Positions 50,828 through 62,100 of a stretch of 64,000 nt of DNA are shown here, piece after piece. Each line of letters opens with the position of its first letter. The first letter of the stretch is position 1. Origin of the DNA: Stentor roeselii (lineage: Eukaryota > Ciliophora > Heterotrichea > Heterotrichida > Stentoridae). A model generated the notes under the pieces. The model did no database searches. It was given only the letters and a program-made list of their open reading frames with translations, and had not been told where the DNA came from. The DNA is taken from contig RSEH01000253.1 in the NCBI GenBank assembly GCA_006503475.1, positions 1 to 64,000 on the forward strand, written 5' to 3'. A program made the translations under genes and the position numbers.

Positions 50828-51661
50828 ATGTCCTGCCAATTTCAAAACTGCATGAATCAAGTAGAATATGAATGTATTTCTTGTTCTGAAAAATCTTTCT
50901 TTTGCAATGAGCATGCTCGAATACATTCAAAGATTTCAAAACATAAGGTTTCTTTCATTGATGATGACACCTTACAAAAGTTAAGATATCATTTTCTGAT
51001 ATCGAAAAAAGCTGAATGCATAAACAAGGTTAACAAAGATACTCAAGAAGTAATTGCTGCAATTAAAGTTATTTCAAGAGTAGTTATCAATGGGATCAAA
51101 GAATCCAAAGATTCAACCAATTTTAAGCCTATTCTCTTCAATCAACATAAACTTTCTCTTGTAATCAAAGAGATAAAACTTCTAACTCAAGATTCTGAAG
51201 TATTACCTGCAGATAACTCTGAAAATCTTTCATTCAAATTAGAAAAAAAGTACAAAAAAATAAAAGAAAAGTGTAAAGAACTTGAAGAAATGAATAAAAA
51301 ACTTGAAATTGAAAAAGGAGTTTTGATTGAGCAAAATCGTTTAGAATTACGATACCTCAAAGAAGAAAATGAAAGAATAAGTAAAAAGAATGAGGAATTA
51401 TCAACAGAAATCAACTTAATTAAGTTAAAATTTTCAAGTCAACATCAAATCATTCCTAAACAAAATGAAAGTAATGATTGCAGGAGACAAGGATTTGATT
51501 ATTTAGAAGTGAATAGAATGACTAAAACGGAAAAATGTTCATTTGCTATCTCATTTTTTGATTTGAGGAAAGATCTTGATCAAGTCTTTGATGAACTATT
51601 GATTTCAAATGATGGAAAATACGGGTTTTTATGTATAAAATATTTAGGTATGCTTAAATAG
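50828..51661 (+). CDS. B-box-type zinc-finger and coiled-coil protein, apparently truncated
   Basis: 277 residues. The N-terminus (CQFQNCMNQVEYECISCSEK, then FFCNEHARIHSK) has the Cys/His spacing of a B-box-like zinc finger. Residues 125-200 are a Lys/Glu-rich coiled coil (KYKKIKEKCKELEEMNKKLE). The last 30 residues (FDELLISNDGKYGFLCIKYL) look like the first strand of a WD40/beta-propeller repeat, after which the frame stops. More WD-like sequence follows in broken frames to about 51880, so the natural protein was longer. It may still be expressed in short form, or be a pseudogene. It is the most AT-rich gene of this segment. Confidence 0.6.
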   Translation: MSCQFQNCMNQVEYECISCSEKSFFCNEHARIHSKISKHKVSFIDDDTLQKLRYHFLISKKAECINKVNKDTQEVIAAIKVISRVVINGIKESKDSTNFKPILFNQHKLSLVIKEIKLLTQDSEVLPADNSENLSFKLEKKYKKIKEKCKELEEMNKKLEIEKGVLIEQNRLELRYLKEENERISKKNEELSTEINLIKLKFSSQHQIIPKQNESNDCRRQGFDYLEVNRMTKTEKCSFAISFFDLRKDLDQVFDELLISNDGKYGFLCIKYLGMLK

Positions 51662-51880
51662 ACCGTTAGAAACATTTAGATCATAGTATTTTTAATCAGA
51701 TCAGCATAGTAAAATCAAGTAGTAAGTATCTTGGAATTAGGATATTGTAAAGTTAAATCAGTGCAAATATTTGATATGAAAAGTAAAAGTCAAGAGTTAT
51801 GCACCTTGAGTGATAATGAAAAAGCAGTGTTATGGAAACATAAATACAGGGAGTGCATTTATTAAGGATAGGTTTAGTTA
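51662..51880 (+). pseudogene. Decayed WD40-like continuation of the B-box gene
   Basis: Downstream of the stop, one frame reads CKVKSVQIFDMKSKSQELCT and LSDNEKAVLWKHKY, typical of a propeller strand, with several stops before it and after it. A reading frame shifted by one also has WD-like text (HLDHSIFNQISIVKSSSKYL). Both point to a former repeat domain that has accumulated breaks. Confidence 0.55.
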
Positions 51881-51944
51881 ATTATTTAGATTCTTATTAA
51901 TTTCCCAGAAATCTCCACTCAATTAATCCTCAATGAAACTATAA

Positions 51945-54900
51945 ATGCAAGAAACAGTCTTCGCATTAAAAGAAGATTCACCCTCAGAAAGTCTTCCAAT
52001 AATAAACTCAATCCTCTCCGAGAACCTTTCAGTAAAGCAAGTCCTATCACGTTTCGCCAACAAAGACCTCCAAGCCGTCTCATCAAACGAAAAAGAATTC
52101 CTTCTGAAGCAGACTTACAAATTCATGAAATCTTTATTAAGCCACCAACATCAACTTCAAAGTTCTCTTCTAAATTCCTCACCAGAGCCATTACCCCAAA
52201 ATCAAGAATCCGACTTACACCCAGAAGTTGCAAAGTCAATTAAAATTCCATCAAATTCCGTCGAAATTCAAACAGAGCAAGATTCAGATTCTTCTTCATT
52301 AGAACTCGAACTTTCAGCGACAAAGGCAAGATTAACAGAAGTTCAAAACAATTACGACCTTCTCGTGCAAGACTTGATGTCCTACAAAAAATACGCGGAA
52401 TATCATCAGGTACAAAAGACTCGAATACTTGAACTGGAAAATAAAATATCAAGTCTCTCAAATCAAGTAATCGACTTAGAACCGCAACTTATGATGAAAG
52501 TTCACAAAAGAATGAAAAATATCGACGAAGAGGTCAGAGGAAAAATGATGGCCGATCTTCCTATCTGGCAAAAAGCTGCAATTAAAATACAGTCTAATTG
52601 GCGACGTCACCAAGCAAGTAAAAACTACTTGAAACTCATCCAAAAAGCACAAACTTCAAAGGAAAAAATGAGAAAAACTTCAAATTTCGCATTATTTCAA
52701 AAGTTTTCAGGTCTTCTCAAACAAAAAAAACTGACACTAGAAGAATGTTTCCGCGCTTCTGATATAAACGGAGATAAAATCGTGACTTGTGAAGAATTTT
52801 CAAGATTTCTATCAAAACTTAAACTAGGTGTCCAGGCAGTGGAACTCTCTCGATTAATTGAAATTCTAGATGAAGATCTTTCAGGAAAGTTGGAAAGTCA
52901 AGAATTTTATGAAATTTTAGCGGCTTATCAAGTTATTTCAGATACAAGTAAAGTCAAAGGGTATTCTCGGCAAGTTTTAGATAAGTTTTTACAACTGATG
53001 AAGGAAAGAGGAGTCACTTCTGAAGCCTTGTTTAACTCTTGTGGACCTGATGAGAAAGACACTGTTAATTTAGAAGAACTTCGGAAAGTCTGTAGTGGCT
53101 TCGGCTTGATTAAGAGAGAACTGATGGTTTTAGTAGATTTACTCGATGTTGATGGAAATGGAGTCATTAACCGACATGAGTTCATGACCAAGTTACGAGA
53201 AGAAGAGTCATTATTTAAAGTAGAAATCGAGAAAAGCACTTCAACAATGCCGAGAAATATTTCTTCAGTGATCAGCACAATAGAGTCATCTGGAATGACC
53301 TTGACAAAAGCCTTCGACTTGATTCACTTCCCCGAGTCAGGCCGGGTGAAGATCTCTTACATTTCCGGTTCATTTGCCAAGTTATTCCCAAATGTTGAAA
53401 AAAGCGACATCGACATGTTGCTGTCCTCAATCGACTCTTCAAAGACAGGGTTTATTCAATACAAAGACCTGATCGTCTTTCTTCATTCCTACTCAGGAAC
53501 CAGTGAATTCACCGACAGTCAAGTAAAGCAACACATCATTTCAGTCCTTTCAAGACAAAACATCACAATCAACGACCTTCTTCAATCAAAAGGCTACGCT
53601 TCAATACTTGACATAAGTCATTTCATTCAATTTTCACATGAATCGTTTGATATCAGTGAAGAACAAAGTATTTCACTTTTCAATAATCTCAGCAACTTCA
53701 CGGGAAGAGTCACTTTACAAGACTTGCAAAAATTCATATCTCATGAAAAAAGAGAAAATTTTGATGAACCTTTGTCGCCCAGGTCTCATTCGATGCAGGT
53801 CGCTGAGAAGATTACGAAAATGATTGCAAGTCATAATATTAAAGTTTTGAATATTTTTAAATTCGCTGACTGCAAAAATACCGGAAGATGCTCGGCTAAG
53901 GACTTTTGCTCCGCGATGAAGAAACTTATTCAAAGTGCTCGGGATGATGAGCTTTTTGAATTGGCGAAAATACTTCCTCCAAGTTTTAGTTTAAGTGACT
54001 TGCAGGTCTTGCTGCCTGAAGCGCGTGAAATGGATAAGGATCAGTTTGGAATGAATGAAGAGCAGGTCTTTTGGGTTGTCACGTTGAAACTTGCTATTGA
54101 AAAAATGGGAGTTAGTCCTTTGACTATCTTTACTGATGCTGATTGGAACAGAGATAAAAAAATCTCAATGGACGAGTTCAAAAGTGCTTTAAAAAGATGT
54201 GTTCCTGGTTCAATTCTAACCTACACAGACATCTGTTTAATTTTCCGAACCTTCGACAAAGACTCAAGTGGCGGTATCGACCAACGTGAATTTCTCTCAA
54301 TTTTAGAAAACGTAGAAAAATCCTCATTTTTCCAAGACGCACAAGGAAAAATAAAAGAACATCAACGTCAAAACGATTTCCTAAAAGGTTCCTTAAGACC
54401 CAAGCAAAAAACCGACGAGTTTCCAATCCCCCCTCTGCCTTTGATGCACTTAAGCAAATACCAAGACTGTCACCGAATATTTGAAAATTTCTCTCAAAAG
54501 ATAAGCTCTTCAACCCTAACAAGTGAATTTCTTCTGATATACAAACTTCGTCTATCATCTTTAATTACCTGGAAGCACTTGCAAAGAGTTTTCAACATTT
54601 CTGACCTGGAAGCTGAAAACTTATTCAGGTTTATCGACCTTCACAGTAAAGGAGTGACTTATTGTTTTATTCTATGCACAGTGATTGATTCTTATCGCAT
54701 GTCTTTCAGTAACTTTCCTATTCCTCATAATCAGTCAGCTGACCCTGCAGTTCTGAAAATTTTGGAAAAAATGAGAATGAGTTTAAATGAAGAACCGGTT
54801 TTTACTAGTTTGATGCCTTTGGATAAAGTTTTAATATGGGAAAATTTTACAAGTCTTCCTCTTGAGCCTCATGAAGTTTATAGTGTTAAGTCGGCTTTTC

Positions 54901-57900
54901 CGAGAATTTGTTTTAATTATCACTTGGCTGCTGCTTTAGTCAATCTTAGTGTTGGGTTAAATATTTGTACTGAAGAGATCTTGCATAATTCTATTAGAAA
55001 TTTTGAATTTGTTGCACAGGCTAGTGAGTTCTTTCAAAGGTTTAGCTTGTATTGTACGGATTCTATGGAAAGAGGGGAATTTGTGGATAAGATTTCGAGG
55101 ATTTTAAATGTTTCTGTTGTTGAAGCGGATACTTTGTTTACCAAGTTTAATAGAAATACTGGAATGTGCAAAATGGTCACTTTTTTCACGTTTTTTGATA
55201 TGGTTTTGTCGATGTATAGTCATGGGGAAATTTGTTATAAGTTACCTATCCTTCCATTCAGCACCACAAAAAATTTAAACCTAGGCAAGTCCAATTTCTT
55301 CTCAAAGCTATCAAAATACATCGACAAGCCCTTCATCCGCTACAATCTAAACCTAAGCGATAGTTATTCTCCAGGTGAGCTAGCATCAGCATTCGAAGGT
55401 TTCGATTCCAGTCAATCCGAACGTGAGACCTACTTTCAACTACTAATCCTAAACAACAACAAAAAAATAAAATGTTACCACCTAGCAGCCGTCTTAGAAT
55501 CTTACGACTCATTCAACAAGACCTGGGTATCATCCTTCGACCTCTCACCTCTAAAGCAATACTTCTCCAGCGGAAGAATCACAGGTCTAGGTCTATTAAA
55601 AAGCCGAGGAATAAACCTGGATTCAACTTTAGCCTTTCAAGACCTAAAAACTCTTCTTCCCTTAACACCTTCTGAATACCTGAACATTTTATTTAACTTT
55701 CTCGATACCTTTGGACGAGGGTACATCTTCGGTCATCAGCTTGCAACAGTTCTAGACCTTTCATTGAAAATCCATACATTTAAAGACTTTCCCCTTTGTG
55801 GAAACACTGACATTCCTCGAGACGTAAGAAGTCTTTTTACTTCAAATTCAAGACATTTGGACATTTACAACAAGTCAGCCTTATCCTTTTATTTAAGCAA
55901 CAAAATAAACCCAGAAGACGAGTTAGACATTCAAAGGTTTCAAGTTGTCTTCAGCTATGAACTGACTCAACCTGAAGCTGAAAAAATCTTCATTGCTGTA
56001 GATTTCCGGAATATTGGAAAAATCAGGACTTATCATTATATTGCTTGTGTTGAGTCTTTTTGTAGAAACTCTTCAGATCGAATTTCGATTATTTTAGACT
56101 CGCCTTTGAATGTGATGATTCAGATCGCTTTAGGAATTCCTTCTGGAGTTTCGACAACTGAGTACTTTAACGACTTGCAGTGGTTTCGACTGATGAGGAC
56201 TGATGAACTTGAACATTACTTGGCGAATAGGTTTAGTTGTAGTATGCCGGTGATTAACTCGATTTTAAATGATTTGGTTCAAGAAAATCGCCGTGATTTG
56301 TTTACTTTTCAGTTTTTTGCTTTAGTTGATATCTACCGAAATTGTGTAGATCAGGGAAAAATTGCAAGACAACCTGTTTTTCTTCCTTTTAAACAGAAAG
56401 AAAAGGACTTACAGACTGAATTGATTTTACAGAACTTCGCGAATCGACTGGATTATGAAGAAAAAGGAAGTTGTGACTATTTCTGGGCGAAAGGACTTGA
56501 CCCTACTGAAGATATTTCAGTTCAAGAGTTTTTTGTATCTTTTCCTGATTTGAACAGTCAACAATGTGCTCAGTTGTTTAAAGATTTGAACTTTCGAAAG
56601 ACTGGAATAGTGAATTTGTATCATTTTCTAGCAGTTCTTGAAACGTACAGAGAAAAAGTTTGTGAAAATCGCTGTCGTCCTGTCTTTGCCAAGAAAAAAA
56701 CAAAAGTTGAAAAAGTCTTACCTTTAGTTTCTAGTCCTTTACAAGACGCTTTGAATAAACTTGGAAGGTACTTCGCAGGAGACAACCCAAAACGAAGACC
56801 TTTGACTTCAAATGAAATTTTTGGAATCATGGACTATAACAATGACGGGAGTGTCTCTATGAATGAGTTTTTAGACTGTCTTAACATGTTGCCTCTTCAA
56901 TTAACTCAGAACCAAATTTATCTTCTGCTTAAAGAAGCTGACTTGAACGGTGACGGGATTATTAATTATAAAGAATTCACCAATTTTATTCTTGACTTTG
57001 TGAAAAAACCGGAAATTAAAGAAATTCAAAGTGTCGTGATTCCCAAGCCAGAAATCAGAGAAGTGAAAGGACTTTCAAGTGGCAAGATATTTCCTCAAAA
57101 TTCAATAGAAGAGGCTATTTTAAACCTGAAACTTTACCTGGAAAATAACAAAGGAAGTCACTTCGCATTAGAAATCGTCTTCGGAAAGATAGACTACATG
57201 TCTACCGGCTCAATGAAACCTGATGAGTTTTCATTAGCGCTTGACAGGTTAAAGCTTCCTCTCTCACCAAACCAAAAGAAAGAACTCATTCAACTCGCAG
57301 ATAAAAACCGGAACGATTTAATCCCCTACAAAGATTTCATCGACTTTCTCTACAACTTCACATTTGAAGAACTTCCAGACAACCTTCCAAAAGGTCTCAG
57401 TATTTTTGACTATATTTTAAAACCCTCTGATTTTTTCGACAAGTACTTCAAAAACTCCACAATTCTCAATTCAGAAAAAGCTGCATTAAAAAGATGCTTT
57501 GAACTTTTATCAGGAAAATCAAGATTTATCGACCCAGATTTCGGCCCTGAACAAAAAAAGAACGGTTCAAGTTGTTTGTACTTTACAGGAAAACCTCCAA
57601 CGTCTTCATACCCGAAACCTGCAAATCTTGAATGGCCTGACCTGCTTCAAGTGTTGCAAGGTGCAAGTTTTTTTAAAGACCATATAAGTTCTAATGACGT
57701 GATTCAAGGAAGCCTTGCAAATTGTTGGTTTATCGGCGCTTTAAGTGTTTTAGCCACTCGAGATGAACTTGTAAGAGGAAGTGTTCAGGACTTAAGCGAA
57801 TCTCGTCAAATTGATGCATCGAGTGCTTTAGGACTGTTTAAAGGTGTTTATCCTCCGATGTTTCATTTTCTTAGCAGATTTGGACTTTTTGTTATTCGGT

Positions 57901-59144
57901 TTTTTAAAGAATTTTCTTGGAGATATGTTATTATTGACTCTAGGGTTCCTATGTGCAGGTCTGCTGGAGAACTTAAATTTGTTTTTGGACAGTGCAGTGA
58001 TAGTAGTGAGTTGTGGGTACCACTCATTGAAAAGGCTTATGCGAAATTGCATGGATCTTATGAAAGTTTGAATAATGGACTTATTGATGATGCTTTAGTT
58101 GATTTAACTGGACTTGCTGCTGATCGAATCTTGGTTTTTGCACAAGAACCTGAAAACTTGTGGAAAAATTTGAAGATGTTGATGGAGAGTGGAAGTCTTT
58201 TAGGATGCTCTATTGAGTCGAAGGAAAGTCATACTGAAGTTGTGGTTGATGGAGAAGCTTCTGGACTTTTAAGTAGACATGCTTATGGAATTATTGATTT
58301 GTTTGAAATTAATAACCCAGCGGCTCCTAAGAAAAGACACAGGCTTTTAAGGATCAGAAATCCTTGGGGACAAAGAGAATGGAAGGGTAAATGGAGTTCT
58401 GATGATGATAAACTCAAGTCAAATATCTCTCTTCTAAAGAACTTCCTTAAAAGCAGATCACAAGACGAGGATTTCGACCCACTGAACGCGAATGACGGGA
58501 CATTTTTAATGAGTTTCAAAGACTGGAGATCAATTTTCACAACTCTTTTTTCATGTGTCGACTTTCCAGATCACTGGTCAGGTCTTCGCATGTCAGGCAG
58601 TTGGACCGAATCAAGTTCAGGAGGAGTCCCATCTTCAAAATCCTCAAAAGAGCTGAAGTCCTGGTCAAAAAACCCTCAATTTATCCTAACCCTCGAAGAA
58701 AACAGTGAAGTTTTCATCAGTTTGAGTCAAAAAGATGCAAGATTCTCAAAAGAAGCCTTTCCATTTAAAAAATCTTTATTTTACATCTGCTTTTCAGTCA
58801 TGAAACTTGAACCCAACGAGTCAAAACTTTCAGAATTTGATGAATTTCGAATAGTGAAACTTAGCAAATTGAGACTTCATCGAGAGGTTCATTTAAGAAC
58901 AGTCCTTTCATCTGGAAGGTACTGCATCGTTCCAGCTACTAAGAAATTTGGACAATTTGGAGATTTCAGCCTTTCAGTGTACTTTTCATGCAACAAGTCA
59001 AAAGTCAGTCTTTCTTTAGGATCTGCCAATGCTCTTGTTATTCAAGAAGAAGAGGAATTTCCTGAAGCTGACTCGAAAACTATTAAAATACTTAGAAATA
59101 CTTTAGAAGAGGTTAAAAAAATCAACCTTTTGAATAATAATTAA
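51945..59144 (+). CDS. Giant EF-hand calpain (calcium-activated cysteine protease)
   Basis: 2,399 residues, one exon. Order: coiled coil to about residue 185, IQ motif (AAIKIQSNWRRHQ near 210), then a very long array of EF-hand pairs, some with good Ca loops (DINGDKIVTCEEF, DEDLSGKLESQEF, DVDGNGVINRHEF, DADWNRDKKISMDEF, DKDSSGGIDQREF, DYNNDGSVSMNEF, DLNGDGIINYKEF) and others degenerate. The calpain protease core begins near residue 1850 (FIDPDFGPE, then NLEWPDLLQVL). The catalytic triad is intact: C1927 in GSLANCWF, H2112 in SRHAYGI, N2139 in RIRNPWG. A C2-like beta domain ends the protein. It should act as a Ca-switched cytoplasmic or cortical protease. The stop abuts that of the opposite gene with no spacer. 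Confidence 0.92.
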   Translation: MQETVFALKEDSPSESLPIINSILSENLSVKQVLSRFANKDLQAVSSNEKEFLLKQTYKFMKSLLSHQHQLQSSLLNSSPEPLPQNQESDLHPEVAKSIKIPSNSVEIQTEQDSDSSSLELELSATKARLTEVQNNYDLLVQDLMSYKKYAEYHQVQKTRILELENKISSLSNQVIDLEPQLMMKVHKRMKNIDEEVRGKMMADLPIWQKAAIKIQSNWRRHQASKNYLKLIQKAQTSKEKMRKTSNFALFQKFSGLLKQKKLTLEECFRASDINGDKIVTCEEFSRFLSKLKLGVQAVELSRLIEILDEDLSGKLESQEFYEILAAYQVISDTSKVKGYSRQVLDKFLQLMKERGVTSEALFNSCGPDEKDTVNLEELRKVCSGFGLIKRELMVLVDLLDVDGNGVINRHEFMTKLREEESLFKVEIEKSTSTMPRNISSVISTIESSGMTLTKAFDLIHFPESGRVKISYISGSFAKLFPNVEKSDIDMLLSSIDSSKTGFIQYKDLIVFLHSYSGTSEFTDSQVKQHIISVLSRQNITINDLLQSKGYASILDISHFIQFSHESFDISEEQSISLFNNLSNFTGRVTLQDLQKFISHEKRENFDEPLSPRSHSMQVAEKITKMIASHNIKVLNIFKFADCKNTGRCSAKDFCSAMKKLIQSARDDELFELAKILPPSFSLSDLQVLLPEAREMDKDQFGMNEEQVFWVVTLKLAIEKMGVSPLTIFTDADWNRDKKISMDEFKSALKRCVPGSILTYTDICLIFRTFDKDSSGGIDQREFLSILENVEKSSFFQDAQGKIKEHQRQNDFLKGSLRPKQKTDEFPIPPLPLMHLSKYQDCHRIFENFSQKISSSTLTSEFLLIYKLRLSSLITWKHLQRVFNISDLEAENLFRFIDLHSKGVTYCFILCTVIDSYRMSFSNFPIPHNQSADPAVLKILEKMRMSLNEEPVFTSLMPLDKVLIWENFTSLPLEPHEVYSVKSAFPRICFNYHLAAALVNLSVGLNICTEEILHNSIRNFEFVAQASEFFQRFSLYCTDSMERGEFVDKISRILNVSVVEADTLFTKFNRNTGMCKMVTFFTFFDMVLSMYSHGEICYKLPILPFSTTKNLNLGKSNFFSKLSKYIDKPFIRYNLNLSDSYSPGELASAFEGFDSSQSERETYFQLLILNNNKKIKCYHLAAVLESYDSFNKTWVSSFDLSPLKQYFSSGRITGLGLLKSRGINLDSTLAFQDLKTLLPLTPSEYLNILFNFLDTFGRGYIFGHQLATVLDLSLKIHTFKDFPLCGNTDIPRDVRSLFTSNSRHLDIYNKSALSFYLSNKINPEDELDIQRFQVVFSYELTQPEAEKIFIAVDFRNIGKIRTYHYIACVESFCRNSSDRISIILDSPLNVMIQIALGIPSGVSTTEYFNDLQWFRLMRTDELEHYLANRFSCSMPVINSILNDLVQENRRDLFTFQFFALVDIYRNCVDQGKIARQPVFLPFKQKEKDLQTELILQNFANRLDYEEKGSCDYFWAKGLDPTEDISVQEFFVSFPDLNSQQCAQLFKDLNFRKTGIVNLYHFLAVLETYREKVCENRCRPVFAKKKTKVEKVLPLVSSPLQDALNKLGRYFAGDNPKRRPLTSNEIFGIMDYNNDGSVSMNEFLDCLNMLPLQLTQNQIYLLLKEADLNGDGIINYKEFTNFILDFVKKPEIKEIQSVVIPKPEIREVKGLSSGKIFPQNSIEEAILNLKLYLENNKGSHFALEIVFGKIDYMSTGSMKPDEFSLALDRLKLPLSPNQKKELIQLADKNRNDLIPYKDFIDFLYNFTFEELPDNLPKGLSIFDYILKPSDFFDKYFKNSTILNSEKAALKRCFELLSGKSRFIDPDFGPEQKKNGSSCLYFTGKPPTSSYPKPANLEWPDLLQVLQGASFFKDHISSNDVIQGSLANCWFIGALSVLATRDELVRGSVQDLSESRQIDASSALGLFKGVYPPMFHFLSRFGLFVIRFFKEFSWRYVIIDSRVPMCRSAGELKFVFGQCSDSSELWVPLIEKAYAKLHGSYESLNNGLIDDALVDLTGLAADRILVFAQEPENLWKNLKMLMESGSLLGCSIESKESHTEVVVDGEASGLLSRHAYGIIDLFEINNPAAPKKRHRLLRIRNPWGQREWKGKWSSDDDKLKSNISLLKNFLKSRSQDEDFDPLNANDGTFLMSFKDWRSIFTTLFSCVDFPDHWSGLRMSGSWTESSSGGVPSSKSSKELKSWSKNPQFILTLEENSEVFISLSQKDARFSKEAFPFKKSLFYICFSVMKLEPNESKLSEFDEFRIVKLSKLRLHREVHLRTVLSSGRYCIVPATKKFGQFGDFSLSVYFSCNKSKVSLSLGSANALVIQEEEEFPEADSKTIKILRNTLEEVKKINLLNNN

Positions 59145-62100
59145 CTACTTACGGAATTCTGACTCGAACTCTTTTGGCTCTTTCATTGTGATGAATTTTT
59201 TTAGTGTTGTGTTCCGTGGAGAACTCCAACTTTGGAATCGTTTATGAGATCTGTAAATTAATACCACGCAGATCAGTGAAAAGACGATGAAAGCTGATCC
59301 GACAATAACTCCAATCAAAAAAACGATGGTTCTAAGTTTTTGTATAAACTTCAAATTTCCAAAGAATTTTTCAACCTGATGCTTAGAAAGTTCAGCTTTT
59401 CTCTCAAAAAGATAAATCGGGAAGTAAATCCCTTTCCCTTTAACCGGTTCATAAAAGTTAGTAAAAAAGTAGTCATTGTAAACACCAACACGAAACTCAA
59501 GGTTGAGGTAAACATTTACTCCTGTACCTGTCAAAGGCTCGACTTCAACATAAGGAGTGTCGTCATCATCAGGAGTGATTTTTTTTCCAACTTTTCCGAC
59601 CCCAGAGTACTCATATCGATCAAACATATTCTGAGCAGATGATTCACATTCAAGACATCTTTTGTAGCTAAAAAAAACTGGAACGCCGAATTGAGAGGAA
59701 AGGTTCATGAACCCGTTGAAACCATGAGCAAGTTGATAATATTTCGCGTTTTGAGGAGCCTTGGCTGTAGTTTTCATACCATCCGGTTCAGGCAAGAACC
59801 TAGAAAGGTCAAGTCCATGATGCGTTGTATCTTTCTCATAAGTCAAGTTAACATTTCTCATCACAGCCGAAATAAAAACCGTTAAAACCTCATCATCATC
59901 AATTTGAGTTCCATAAGTCCCACCATCACCTCCGGTAAGTTTAATCGGTTCAGCCCAAATATCCTTATAACTATAAGTAGCCATAACAGGGGAATACTCA
60001 TCATAACTCTCTGAATATTTCCTCAAAGTCCTGCTTCCCACATACTCATAATAAAACTTAGTCTCTTTCGTATCTACCCTTCCCGAACGTACCATATTCC
60101 GAGGCTTAACTTTATCCTTTTCACTTGTATTCGTTGCAGTTGCTCCAACATACTGCGCTAAAGGATACCCACCTTGATATATATTCAAAGATTTCACATA
60201 AAGTCCAAAAGGATCCACAAATCCAAACATCCATTGTTTATAACTTCTTGTCTGGAAAAAATTAAGACCTGGTATCAGTTTAATTAAATAGTTGTAAAGT
60301 TCTTTTACATAATCCACATTTGGAAGCTGAAATTTCAATGCAGTCGCTGTAAGGTTACCTTGGAAATAAGAGTTTAAAAATAATCGAACTATTCCAGGAT
60401 TTAAGAACATGTTGTAGTTTAATGCGACTAAAACTAACTTGTCTGTTGGAAGAGTCCCGTAGTTTAACCATTCGATTGGAATTTGGTATCTTTTCGGAAG
60501 CCAGGTCATCATTGTTGAAGAAACTTTCACGTAATTCGTTAATTTGAATGGAGGACTTAATGTGATCTTTGAGCTGCTCCATTGAAGGTAAAACAACTCG
60601 TCGTAATTACAAATTGATTTCTTGCATTTGTAAAGATCGGAAGTGCTTTCTAGTGCATCTAAAGTTAGTTGGTATATATTTGGAGTTGTTTTGTAAAGTA
60701 ACTCGTTTAAATCGTCTGAAGAGATGTTTAGTAATAAAGTTTGATACTCTTCACTTGAGGCGTTTTTAAAAGCGGCTTTCATCCAAACCTGCAGGTTGTA
60801 CCAAGAGTTAGTTGAAATATTCCAGCCTAGAGACTCAGAAAAGCAAAGCTTGGAATAAGAAGGGTTAACTTTTGAAAGCCATTCCTCACAATTAACACCC
60901 AAGTCTGCAAAGTTTGAGAATACGGTTAAGGTTGGGATTGACCAATATGCGTCGTTTCTTAGTAAGGTTGTCTGAGAGACTAGCATGTTTGTAGATAGTT
61001 TTGTGAGGAATAAAGTGTACCCGTCAACTGATACGTTGTAAGCTTTCACTGGGAAGTAAACTAGTGACCCTAGGTAATTTTGGGATATATTAATTTGCAG
61101 TTGATCGAATCCAAATAATTCTTTTGCTGCTTCGGTGTTGGTGAAAAGAACTCCCAAGTTGTTTAAGTTCAAAAAAGACTGATAGTTCTTCCTTGGGTAG
61201 TTGTAATCAACTTTTAATAGCTCAGAGGTATTCTGACTGAACAAAGGAACTGAGACATTTAATGTAAGTTGTAAGAAATACTCTTCTGGAAAAGTACCGA
61301 ACGTTTGGTTCATCATCAGGAAAGAAGGCAGTGGCACTGTGGACCCAGCTATTGCCAGTCTTCCCAAGTCCAAAGGAAGGTTTAAAGTGACTATACCGGT
61401 TGACCATTGAAGTTGTCCTAGGGTGACAGGGTCGTTGGTTTCATATCTAATCAACATATCAGCTTGAACAGCTTGAACAAGTTCATAAAGAAGACTACCA
61501 GGGCTGATAAGGCTGATGAGTCCATCTAACTGAAACCTCATCTGAATCTTTTCAAAAGAGTTAATAAGTCCAGTTTTATTATAATCCAGAAGGCATTCAA
61601 CCCAGATCTTCAAAGTTTTCCAACTGTTCCATCCATAGTCAAGATCAGACCAAAGCGTAGGATCAGTAAACCCTTGACTTGCGAAATAATTATTAGTAAA
61701 CGTTGAGTCTCTGAAGTACTTTTGCCAAGGGACATAAGCTAAAATCATTACATAAAAGTCTTTTTCAAGAGCATTAACCACCTCGTACAATGTTGGAATC
61801 ATGTAAAGAGGTGCTGGTGAATGAGTCAATGGATAGAAATTGAAATAGGTCAAGTAGTTAAATGATGTCACTGGTGCATCTTCAGGAACTGTTGTTTTGT
61901 TTGATGGGATTTTGACTAAATCAGTTTTGTAATTGAAGATAATAAAATCTTTCGCATCTTTTTGACTGAAGTCGGTCTTTTCTTTGTTCGTGTAGTTCCA
62001 GTTGAACATTTTTGAGTACTCTTGGAATGTCGTACCTGGTAGTTCTGTCATTTTTGCCTTTGAACCGTTTAAGACATCAGGAACGTTTGTGATGTTGAAT

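Noticed and set aside
51645-51661. Possible second 14-nt intron (GTATGCTTAAATAG) at the end of the B-box gene
   Set aside because: It resembles the 14-nt intron at 6176, but removing it leads to another stop within two codons and does not restore a WD40 frame.
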